The notes below the pieces were generated by a model. That model saw only the letters and a list, made by a program, of their open reading frames with translations, ran no database searches and was not told the DNA's origin. 8,748 nt of DNA from an uncultured Candidatus Peregrinibacteria bacterium (GTDB lineage Bacteria; Patescibacteriota; Gracilibacteria; CAIRYL01): NCBI GenBank assembly GCA_903882825.1, contig CAIRYL010000036.1, positions 1 to 8,748 of the forward strand, written 5' to 3'. Within the stretch, counting starts at the first letter, position 1, and every line of letters begins with the position of its first letter. Shown piece after piece: positions 1 through 5,616 of the stretch. Both the position numbers and the translations under genes were made by a program.

Positions 1-1
1 C

Positions 2-817
2 ACTGATCTCGCATTCTATTTTTACAATTCTGCCAACGACAAAGATTCAGACCCAAATACCCCAGCTTGGATTAATCCCCTTCGTTTAAAAGCAAATGGT
101 GATGCCCTTTTTGGTGGAACTGCCACCGTTGCTGGCGGTATAACTGCTGGTGGAGGTATAACTGCTGGTGGAAATATTAATGCCCCAAGTATATTTACCA
201 GTAACTGGTTTCGATCTACAGGAAATACGGGATGGTATAGCGAAACACATGGAATTGGGATTGTTGCAACCGATGGAAATTGGATTAGAAATTCCGGAGG
301 TCTTGGTTTTGCTGGGGGTCAATTGTATTCCTCTGGAAATACGTATGTAGGAGGAGCATTAACAGTTGCAGGTAGTGCCAGTATTACCAATTTAAGAGCT
401 AATGGCGACTTAGTAGTAGGAACAACCGATAATACTGCGTCCTATATTCAAATGAAGGATGATACGTCTCCAAATGGAGTAAAATATATTCATGCCAATA
501 GTAATCTCATTGGATTTTTAAGTGGTGCTGGTACATGGATTCTTTCTGTGAATAATGACGGGAAAATAAATGGAGAACTCAATTGTAGGACTGTTACTGC
601 TGAGGGAGTTGGTAGCACTTTTGTAGCCACTGCATCATGTGCAAGTGATGAATATATTATTTCTGGCGGAGGGGAATGTACAGCTACTAACTTTGATCAC
701 GCAATGCATACTAATCGACCACAGGGTAACGGTTGGGTGGTAGATTGTATTGCCAATAAGGCCGACGCAGAATCTAGTTCTAGAGCTTATGCTATTTGTT
801 GTAAAAAAGCGAGCTGA
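2..817 (+). CDS. Surface fibre / pilus-tip-like protein, N-terminus cut off by window edge
   Basis: The frame is open from the first complete codon (base 2) to a TGA at 815-817, giving 271 residues with the beginning missing. From the N-side it shows: a short segment ending in LRLKANGDALFGG; a Gly/Ala/Thr-rich shaft (about residues 38-60) with two GITAGG repeats; a module at about 69-107 containing GNTGWYSETHG and TDGNWIRN, which resembles the variable tips of PilV shufflon pilus adhesins and some phage tail fibres; a second shaft stretch (YVGGALTVAG, LRANGDLVVG); and a C-terminal domain (about 205-271) with GGGEC, a GNGWVVDC motif and a terminal ICCKKAS. Cysteines lie at 195, 213, 226, 249, 266 and 267, suggesting disulfides outside the cytoplasm. 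Family knowledge suggests a trimeric beta-rich fibre; role in adhesion is inferred. An in-frame TTG at 323 is internal, because coding character continues upstream of it. No transmembrane segment is visible in this part. Confidence 0.75.
   Translation, partial: TDLAFYFYNSANDKDSDPNTPAWINPLRLKANGDALFGGTATVAGGITAGGGITAGGNINAPSIFTSNWFRSTGNTGWYSETHGIGIVATDGNWIRNSGGLGFAGGQLYSSGNTYVGGALTVAGSASITNLRANGDLVVGTTDNTASYIQMKDDTSPNGVKYIHANSNLIGFLSGAGTWILSVNNDGKINGELNCRTVTAEGVGSTFVATASCASDEYIISGGGECTATNFDHAMHTNRPQGNGWVVDCIANKADAESSSRAYAICCKKAS
137..172 (+). repeat. Two perfect 18-bp tandem repeats inside the fibre gene
   Basis: The unit GGTATAACTGCTGGTGGA occurs twice head to tail at 137-154 and 155-172 with no mismatch. 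It is in frame and encodes G-I-T-A-G-G twice. A degenerate relative precedes it (GGTGGAACTGCC...GTTGCTGGC). Exact identity at the DNA level suggests a recent duplication that lengthens the fibre shaft by six residues per copy. Confidence 0.9.
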
Positions 818-892
818 AACTGAATTGCGCACATTCAAGTTCATACCGGCTAGCCATCTTAAGAAAATAAAAACTCATGTGTTTCAAAAAAA

Positions 893-1600
893 ATGGAAGA
901 AAAAATAAAAGAAGAAATTCGTCAGTACGGAACACCAGAAAAAGCAAAAATTTTGCAGAGATTTTTTAAAACTGGAAAAGGAGAATATGGAGAAGGAGAT
1001 ATTTTTTTAGGCGTTTCCATGCCACAGCAAGGAAGCATTGCGAAACGATTTATTTTTCTCTCCATTTCAGAAATAGAATCTCTTTTACGGTCTCCAGAGC
1101 ATGAATTTCGGATGGTAGCGCTCCTCATTTTGGTGTACCAGTACGAAAAAGGAGACACTCAAAAACAACAGGAGATTTATGATTTTTATCTCTCTCATAC
1201 TCAATGGATTAATAATTGGGACCTCGTGGATGTGAGTGCTGAGCATATCGTAGGGACTTTTTTACAAGAAAAAGACAAATCACCACTCTTTCATTTGGCA
1301 CAATCCGCCTTTCTTTGGGAACGACGTATTTCTATTATTGCCACCTTTTCTTTTCTAAAGAAAAAAAAACCGAAAACCACCCTTGCCATTGCGGAAATTC
1401 TTCTCTCAGATTCACATGATCTTATCCATAAAGCTGTGGGATGGATGCTGAGAGAAATAGGAAAACGTTGTAGTACAGAGGAAGAAAAAGAATTTTTAGA
1501 TCATTACGCTTCAAAAATGCCCCGTACCATGTTGCGATATGCTCTAGAACATTTTTCAGAAGAAGAACGAAAGAAATATTTATCGAAGAAGGAATATTGA
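893..1600 (+). CDS. alkD: AlkD-family DNA alkylation repair glycosylase
   Basis: This 235-residue protein is an all-helical HEAT-repeat-type DNA glycosylase of the AlkD/AlkC family, which removes N3- and N7-alkylated purines without flipping the base. The hallmark segment WINNWDLVD places Trp109 and Asp113 at the same numbers as the Bacillus cereus AlkD catalytic pair. The later LWERR (Arg144/Arg145) and GWMLREIGK (Trp184) correspond to the DNA-contacting Arg and the second cleft Trp. The length is typical, and all active-cleft residues are present, so activity is expected. The ATG at 893 follows an A-run with no Shine-Dalgarno sequence; an ATG at 877 is out of frame. The gene ends in TGA. 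porA starts 46 nt downstream on the same strand with no terminator between, so the two may be cotranscribed, although their functions are unrelated. Confidence 0.92.
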   Translation: MEEKIKEEIRQYGTPEKAKILQRFFKTGKGEYGEGDIFLGVSMPQQGSIAKRFIFLSISEIESLLRSPEHEFRMVALLILVYQYEKGDTQKQQEIYDFYLSHTQWINNWDLVDVSAEHIVGTFLQEKDKSPLFHLAQSAFLWERRISIIATFSFLKKKKPKTTLAIAEILLSDSHDLIHKAVGWMLREIGKRCSTEEEKEFLDHYASKMPRTMLRYALEHFSEEERKKYLSKKEY

Positions 1601-1646
1601 ATATTTTTCTTTTTTGTCGTACATTTTTGGCAGTTTTTCTTTTTCT

Positions 1647-2837
1647 ATGTCTTCTATAAAAGTGTTAGATGGAAATCATTCCGCAGCGGAAGCGATGCGT
1701 CAAATAAATCCAGATGTAGTAGCCGCGTATCCCATTACGCCTACCTCGTACATTATGGAAGCATTTTCGATGATGGTGAATAATGGTGTTGTAGAAACTG
1801 AATTTGTAACAGTAGAAAGCGAACACGCAGCGATGTCGGCGTGTATTGGAGCGTGTGCAGCAGGAGGACGCGTTATAACTGCAACAGCATCTCAGGGACT
1901 TGCATTTATGCATGAAGCTCTTTTTAATGCTTCTGGAATGCGTCTTCCAATAGTGCTTATTAACGGAAATCGTGCACTCGGAGCACCACTTTCTATTCAT
2001 TGCGATCATTCGGATTGTATGGCAGAACGAGATACTGGATTTTTACAAATTCATGCAAAAGATGCTCAAGAAATGTATGATCTCCTTCTGCAATCATTTT
2101 TAATTGCCGAACACGAAGAAGTAAGAACTCCCATTATGATTTGTATGGACGCTTTTCAAGTCACACATACTCATCAAAAAGTAATTATTGAAGATGATGA
2201 AAGCGTACAAAAATTTATTGGAAAACCAATTTTAAAAAATCCATTACTCGATATTGAAAATCCTGTTTCGTACGGAGGAGCAACACGTCCAGATTTTTAT
2301 CATGAAGCGCGTCGAAGTCAGTTAGAGGGAATTTTAAAAGCGTTTACGGTTATTCCAGAAATTGGAAAAAATTTTCATGAAGCATTTGGAAGAGATTATT
2401 CTTCTTTTGGAGAAGAGTACCAAATTGAAGATGCCGAATATGTAATAGTTGTTTTAGGATCCACCTTTGGAACGGTTAAAAAAAGTGTAGATTTTTTACG
2501 AGAAAAAGGAGAAAAAGTAGGAGCATTACGACTGAGAACTTTTCGACCATTTCCAGGGGCATATATTCGAGAAAAACTTGCTGGGAAAAAAGGTGTGGCG
2601 GTTATGGATCGGACTTCTCCAATAGGCGCGGAAGGAGGACCTCTTTTTACAGAAGTCCGATCCGCAATGTATGAATTAGAAAATCATCCCAGAATATTTC
2701 CATTTGTTTATGGACTCGGATCAAGAGAAACCAATCCTCTTCATATCCAAGATATTTTTGAAGTTCTTATTTCCGGAGTTTCTGAAAAAAGAGAAATTTT
2801 CCCAGAAGAAAGTTTTTGGGTAAATTTAAGAGGATAA
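1647..2837 (+). CDS. porA: Pyruvate (2-oxoacid):ferredoxin oxidoreductase, alpha subunit
   Basis: The 396-residue product matches the alpha subunit of multi-subunit pyruvate:ferredoxin oxidoreductase, which oxidatively decarboxylates pyruvate to acetyl-CoA and reduces ferredoxin in the cytoplasm. The N-terminal thiamine-pyrophosphate pyrimidine-side domain carries YPITPTS (28-34, with the substrate-contacting Thr31), VESEHAA (Glu59, expected to contact the TPP aminopyrimidine), a SQGLAFMHE stretch, and Arg109 in NRAL (candidate carboxylate-binding Arg). A transketolase-C-like domain follows (about 263-385), with RLRTFRPFP, VAVMDRTSP and GGPLFTEVR. I chose the ATG at 1647 rather than the in-frame TTG at 1614, because family homology begins with IKVLDGN right after this ATG and the extra 11 residues are low-complexity Phe/Ser. 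The TPP-pyrophosphate beta subunit and the gamma/delta subunits are not adjacent, since a terminator follows directly. 2-Ketoisovalerate or 2-oxoglutarate specificity cannot be fully excluded. Confidence 0.93.
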   Translation: MSSIKVLDGNHSAAEAMRQINPDVVAAYPITPTSYIMEAFSMMVNNGVVETEFVTVESEHAAMSACIGACAAGGRVITATASQGLAFMHEALFNASGMRLPIVLINGNRALGAPLSIHCDHSDCMAERDTGFLQIHAKDAQEMYDLLLQSFLIAEHEEVRTPIMICMDAFQVTHTHQKVIIEDDESVQKFIGKPILKNPLLDIENPVSYGGATRPDFYHEARRSQLEGILKAFTVIPEIGKNFHEAFGRDYSSFGEEYQIEDAEYVIVVLGSTFGTVKKSVDFLREKGEKVGALRLRTFRPFPGAYIREKLAGKKGVAVMDRTSPIGAEGGPLFTEVRSAMYELENHPRIFPFVYGLGSRETNPLHIQDIFEVLISGVSEKREIFPEESFWVNLRG

Positions 2838-2859
2838 AAAAAGAAGAGATATATACTAA

Positions 2860-2893
2860 AAAATACCGTTCTGGAAAACCAGAACGGTATTTT
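2860..2893. terminator. Bidirectional intrinsic terminator between porA and rpsJ
   Basis: A perfect 15-bp inverted repeat (left arm 2860-2874, right arm 2879-2893) encloses an AAAA loop. The arms begin with AAAA and end with TTTT, so a U-tract follows the stem on either strand. It lies 22 nt past the porA stop and 15 nt past the rpsJ stop. It can therefore terminate both convergent transcripts. Confidence 0.93.
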
Positions 2894-2908
2894 AAAATAT
2901 ATTTTTTA

Positions 2909-3256
2909 TTACACGGTCATCATTTTTATAGAAACCTGTACGCCAGCTGGAAGATGAAGGCTAGAAAGCGATTCCACTGTTTTAGGAGTTGTTTCAGTAA
3001 GATCTATAAGACGTTTATGTGTTCGAACTTCAAACTGTTCTCGGGCATCTTTATTTACAAAAGTCGACCGATTGAGTGTAAATTTCTTTAATTTTACTGG
3101 AAGAGGAATAGGACCTGCAATAATTGCACCACTTTGCTCTGCAGTAAAAACAATAATCTTACAAGCTTCATCAATCACTGTATGATCGAAACTTTTCAGA
3201 AGAATGCGAACTCTGGGAGCAACAGAAGTCTTCGTCTCACTTTTTTTTGTAGCCAT
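2909..3256 (-). CDS. rpsJ: 30S ribosomal protein S10
   Basis: The 115-residue product is S10 of the small ribosomal subunit head, which also acts as NusE in transcription antitermination. Diagnostic stretches are RVRILLKSFDH (about 15-25), AGPIPLPVKLKKFTLNRS, FVNKDAREQFEVRTHKRLID and the C-terminal LPAGVQVSIK. The protein has an N-terminal extension of roughly 13 polar residues (TKKSETKTSVAP) compared with the ~103-residue E. coli protein. The start is the ATG at 3256, without a Shine-Dalgarno sequence. It lies 82 nt downstream of tuf on the same strand, with a hairpin between. Normally rpsJ heads the S10 operon, with rplC following; here transcription ends at the terminator 15 nt beyond the stop codon, so this gene is separated from the S10 cluster. 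Confidence 0.97.
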   Translation of the reverse strand: MATKKSETKTSVAPRVRILLKSFDHTVIDEACKIIVFTAEQSGAIIAGPIPLPVKLKKFTLNRSTFVNKDAREQFEVRTHKRLIDLTETTPKTVESLSSLHLPAGVQVSIKMMTV

Positions 3257-3302
3257 AGCGTTCAGATGTAAAAGAACAATTTTTTAGAATGGAACAGTGA
3301 AA

Positions 3303-3330
3303 AGTCGTCCCGAAAATATTCAGGACGACT
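3303..3330 (-). terminator. Hairpin with short T-tract between tuf and rpsJ
   Basis: On the minus strand the tuf stop is followed, 8 nt later, by an 8-bp perfect stem (AGTCGTCC/GGACGACT) with a 12-nt loop. The loop can form a further GAA/TTC pairing. The stem ends in CTTTTC, only four T residues, which is weak for an intrinsic terminator. It is best read as a partial terminator or a 3'-end-stabilising hairpin that lets some transcription continue into rpsJ. Confidence 0.6.
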
Positions 3331-3338
3331 CTTGAGAA

Positions 3339-4526
3339 TTATTTCAAAATTTTGGTAGCAATACCTGCACCAACGGTTCGTCCTCCTTCTCGAATAGCAA
3401 ATTTCGTTTGATCAGTAAGTGCAATAGCAGAACCAAGCTTTACGATCATCTTAATGTTATCTCCTGGCATTACCATCTCTACTCCATCTGGAAGAACAAT
3501 CTCACCAGTTACATCCGTTGTACGAATATAAAATTGTGGTTTGTATCCAGAAAAGAATGGAGTGTGTCGACCTCCTTCCTCTTTTGAAAGGACATATACT
3601 TCCGCTTCAAATTCGGTATGAGGAGTAATAGAACCTGGTTTTGCTAATACTTGACCTCTTTCAATTTCTTCTCGCTCAATTCCTCGAAGAAGAATTCCTA
3701 CGTTATCTCCTGCCTGACCTTGTGAAAGAGATTTATTAAACATTTCCACACCTGTTACCACTACTTTTCTGGTAGCATGGATTCCTACTAACTCTACTTC
3801 ATCCCCTACTTTTGCAATTCCTTGTTCAATACGTCCGGTTGCTACTGTTCCTCGTCCTTTAATAGAGAAAACATCTTCTACAGGCATTAAGAAAGATTTA
3901 TCTAATTCACGAGTAGGTTCTGGAATATATGAATCCAAATGATTAGCAAGTTCGATAATACATTTTGCTTTTCCTTCAAAATCTTTTGGATTTTCAAGTG
4001 CTTGTAATGCAGATCCTTTTACGAATGGAATATCATCTCCTGGGAAATTATATTTTGAAAGAAGATCTCGAAGCTCCAGTTCTACGAGTTCTAAAAGCTC
4101 CTCATCATCTACCATATCTACTTTATTGAGGAATACAACAATAGCTGGAACTCCTACCTGACGAGCCAAAAGAATATGTTCTCTGGTTTGAGGCATTGGT
4201 CCATCAGCAGCAGAACATACCAGAATAGCACCATCCATTTGAGCAGCCCCCGTAATCATGTTTTTTACGTAATCGGCATGTCCTGGACAATCTACGTGAG
4301 CATAGTGTCTTTTTTCAGTTTCATACTCTACCTGTGAAGCAGCAATGGTAATACCTCTTGCTTTTTCTTCCGGAGCGTTATCAATTTGATCAAACGCTTT
4401 TGCCTGCCCACCGTACTTATTAGAAAGTACTGTTGTAATCGCCGCAGTAAGTGTAGTTTTTCCATGATCTACGTGACCAATGGTTCCCACATTTACATGG
4501 GGCTTGTTGCGCACAAACTCTGCCAT
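3339..4526 (-). CDS. tuf: Translation elongation factor Tu
   Basis: This 395-residue GTPase delivers aminoacyl-tRNA to the ribosomal A site. All nucleotide-binding motifs are intact: G1 GHVDHGKT (17-24), G2 RGITI (57-61), G3 DCPGH (79-83), G4 NKVD (134-137) and G5 GSAL (171-174). Domain 2 carries [11 protein letters not shown] (about 224-234), and domain 3 carries the [15 protein letters not shown] and YIRTTDVTG stretches. Length is normal and there is no sign of a break. The ATG at 4526 is preceded by a T-rich leader without a Shine-Dalgarno sequence. fusA and rpsG, the usual upstream genes of the str operon, are absent; the upstream neighbour is tRNA-Arg, 190 nt away, and the downstream neighbour is rpsJ. 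The tRNA-tuf order recalls the E. coli tufB locus. All glycines are encoded by GGN codons. Confidence 0.98.
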   Translation of the reverse strand: MAEFVRNKPHVNVGTIGHVDHGKTTLTAAITTVLSNKYGGQAKAFDQIDNAPEEKARGITIAASQVEYETEKRHYAHVDCPGHADYVKNMITGAAQMDGAILVCSAADGPMPQTREHILLARQVGVPAIVVFLNKVDMVDDEELLELVELELRDLLSKYNFPGDDIPFVKGSALQALENPKDFEGKAKCIIELANHLDSYIPEPTRELDKSFLMPVEDVFSIKGRGTVATGRIEQGIAKVGDEVELVGIHATRKVVVTGVEMFNKSLSQGQAGDNVGILLRGIEREEIERGQVLAKPGSITPHTEFEAEVYVLSKEEGGRHTPFFSGYKPQFYIRTTDVTGEIVLPDGVEMVMPGDNIKMIVKLGSAIALTDQTKFAIREGGRTVGAGIATKILK

Positions 4527-4565
4527 ATAAAAAAAGAAAAAAGAACAAAATGAAAGTCACGGGAG

Positions 4566-4595
4566 ATTTTCCCAAATATTACCGCATACTGTCAA
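4566..4595 (-). promoter_or_regulatory. Candidate sigma70-type promoter for tuf
   Basis: On the minus strand a perfect -35 box TTGACA (4590-4595) lies 18 nt from a weak -10 box GAAAAT (4566-4571, four of six consensus bases). This predicts a start near 4559 and a leader of about 33 nt before the tuf ATG. The perfect -35 is the main support; the -10 is poor. A better-looking TAATAT at 4576-4581 is only 8 nt from the -35 and cannot pair with it. Confidence 0.4.
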
Positions 4596-4637
4596 ACGAT
4601 TTTACACTTTCGGGATTCATTATTTTTATTTTTCATT

Positions 4638-4652
4638 GTATACGAGGTATAC
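4638..4652. repeat. GTATAC-N3-GTATAC repeat in the tuf upstream region
   Basis: Two copies of the self-complementary hexamer GTATAC lie at 4638-4643 and 4647-4652, separated by GAG. The pair is therefore both a direct repeat and a palindrome except for its centre. It sits in the 190-bp gap between tRNA-Arg and tuf, about 110 bp upstream of the tuf start. It could be a dimeric operator or chance AT-rich sequence; no known site is recognised. Confidence 0.3.
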
Positions 4653-4716
4653 GGGACTTTTCACGTTTTTCCCATTTTGTATTTTCTTCATGGGAATCGC
4701 GTTTTTTAAAAAATAC

Positions 4717-4792
4717 TGGCGCCCGCGGAGGGAATTGAACCCCCGGCCTTCACCTTAGAAGGGTGCCGCTCTATCCACTGAGCTACGCGGGC
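4717..4792 (-). tRNA. tRNA-Arg (anticodon UCU)
   Basis: The minus strand folds into a complete cloverleaf of 76 nt including an encoded CCA (4717-4719). The acceptor is GCCCGCG/CGCGGGC with discriminator G, the D stem GCTC/GAGC, the anticodon loop CTTCTAA with anticodon TCT, and the T arm GGGGG-TTCAATT-CCCTC. It decodes AGA and AGG. One oddity is a G-A mismatch at the 27-43 pair, the outermost pair of the anticodon stem. A run of six T begins 4 nt past the CCA end (4708-4713), which could stop transcription, or the transcript may continue towards tuf. Confidence 0.97.
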
Positions 4793-4803
4793 ACGCGAAA
4801 ACC

Positions 4804-4833
4804 ACTATACCAAAAAAAATAAAAAAATGTAAA
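4804..4833 (-). promoter_or_regulatory. Sigma70-type promoter of tRNA-Arg
   Basis: On the minus strand TTTACA (4828-4833) and TATAGT (4804-4809) are separated by 18 nt. Each box differs from consensus at one position. The -10 box ends 11 nt before the mature tRNA 5' end, giving a transcription start around 4797 and a very short precursor leader. The spacer is almost entirely T. It lies within the 66-nt gap after pdxT, so the tRNA can be transcribed independently of pdxT. Confidence 0.75.
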
Positions 4834-4858
4834 CAGACTCATTTTTTAGAAGAGATTT

Positions 4859-5440
4859 TTAGAGCATTTCCGCAAAAATCTTATGAATTCTATCATCTGT
4901 AGTGAGTTCTGGATGAAAAGTACTCACGAGTATTTTTTGAGAAAAATCTCGTACTAAAATAGGATTTTCATTATGTGTCGCGAATATTTCGCAGTTTTTT
5001 CCAACGCGAGAAATTCTTGGTGCCCGAATAAAAATTGCGCGAAAAGGCTTTTTATAATCTTCCTCTGGAAGCATGAGAGAGATTTCTGTAGAAAAAGAAT
5101 CTATTTGTCGTCCGTACGCATTTCTTTCTACATCAATATCTAATGCCCCAAACGAATATTCACTTCCATTTTGAGCCAATAAAATGGATCCAGCACAGGT
5201 TCCAAAAACAGGGATATGCTCTTTTAAAATTTTTTGCTTTAAGATTTCTCGTATTCCACTCCATTGTAGTACTCGTCCAAATGATCCACTTTCTCCTCCG
5301 GGAAGAATGATTCCACAAATTTCTAAAAAATCTTCAGGAGTTCGTAAAAAAAGACACTCATATCCCAGTTTATTCATCATTTTTGCGTGTTCTTCGCGTG
5401 ATCCATGGAAACCTAAAATTCCTATTTTTTGAGCAGACAT
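4859..5440 (-). CDS. pdxT: PdxT-type glutamine amidotransferase (PLP synthase glutaminase subunit)
   Basis: The 193-residue product is a class I glutaminase of the PdxT/SNO family. This subunit hydrolyses glutamine and channels ammonia to PdxS for direct pyridoxal 5'-phosphate synthesis from ribose 5-phosphate and glyceraldehyde 3-phosphate. It shows ILPGGESGSFGR (45-56), the nucleophile elbow GTCAGSILLA with Cys82, the family signature VERNAYGRQIDSF (104-116), FIRAPRI (137-143) and the C-terminal TFHPELT with His176 and Glu178 completing the triad. One deviation is near the N-terminus: the usual LQG is FHG (residues 11-13), so a normally conserved Gln near the oxyanion hole is His. pdxS is not adjacent. 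The start is the ATG at 5440, with no Shine-Dalgarno sequence. tRNA-Arg follows on the same strand and uvrA is divergent. Confidence 0.93.
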   Translation of the reverse strand: MSAQKIGILGFHGSREEHAKMMNKLGYECLFLRTPEDFLEICGIILPGGESGSFGRVLQWSGIREILKQKILKEHIPVFGTCAGSILLAQNGSEYSFGALDIDVERNAYGRQIDSFSTEISLMLPEEDYKKPFRAIFIRAPRISRVGKNCEIFATHNENPILVRDFSQKILVSTFHPELTTDDRIHKIFAEML

Positions 5441-5460
5441 ACAGAATAAAAATCAAAAAG

Positions 5461-5469
5461 AGCATATCA
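5461..5469 (-). promoter_or_regulatory. Candidate extended -10 promoter for pdxT
   Basis: On the minus strand TGATATGCT gives an extended -10 element (TG-N-TATGCT) ending 20 nt upstream of the pdxT ATG, implying a leader of only about 14 nt. No convincing -35 lies at the right distance (TTTTAA with a 17-nt spacer), but the upstream sequence is a strongly AT-rich tract that could act as an UP element. Confidence 0.45.
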
Positions 5470-5525
5470 AAAAATTTTAAAAATTAAAATTTTGGTGATA
5501 TTTTTTCCTTCTGGATGGTCTCCCA

Positions 5526-5555
5526 TTGCCACCTATCCTTTCCTTCTGTTATACT
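5526..5555 (+). promoter_or_regulatory. Sigma70-type promoter of uvrA with extended -10
   Basis: TTGCCA (5526-5531) and TATACT (5550-5555) are separated by 18 nt, and the -10 is preceded by TG at 5547-5548, making an extended -10 (TGTTATACT). Both boxes match consensus at five of six positions. The predicted start is near 5562, with a leader of about 55 nt before the uvrA ATG. I see no recognisable LexA box around it. Confidence 0.75.
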
Positions 5556-5616
5556 CCCTAAAGAGGGTGCTTAGAAAAAATTAGCCCATCATTTACACGT
5601 TTTTTAAAGTTTTCTT

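Noticed and set aside
2..817. A shufflon (invertible cassette) at the fibre gene
   Set aside because: No inverted recombination sites or alternative C-terminal cassettes and no recombinase gene are visible; only the protein module resembles PilV.
818..841. Hairpin after the fibre gene (AACTGAAT / ATTCAAGTT with a bulged A)
   Set aside because: The stem is AT-rich and imperfect and no T-run follows, so it does not meet the pattern of an intrinsic terminator.
2..1600. UGA read as glycine (Gracilibacteria/Absconditabacteria code)
   Set aside because: The fibre gene and alkD end naturally at TGA, and tuf, uvrA, porA, rpsJ and pdxT have no in-frame TGA while using GGN for glycine.
1614..1646. 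Longer porA starting at TTG 1614
   Set aside because: The extra 11 residues are low-complexity Phe/Ser and lack family similarity; the ATG at 1647 begins the conserved region.
2816..3091. 91-residue plus-strand open frame across the terminator and antisense to rpsJ
   Set aside because: It overlaps the end of porA, crosses a perfect terminator hairpin and lies opposite the conserved rpsJ; its composition is not protein-like.
4550..4738. 62-residue plus-strand open frame between tuf and tRNA-Arg
   Set aside because: It runs into the tRNA gene, contains the tuf promoter region in antisense, and shows Phe-rich non-protein-like composition.
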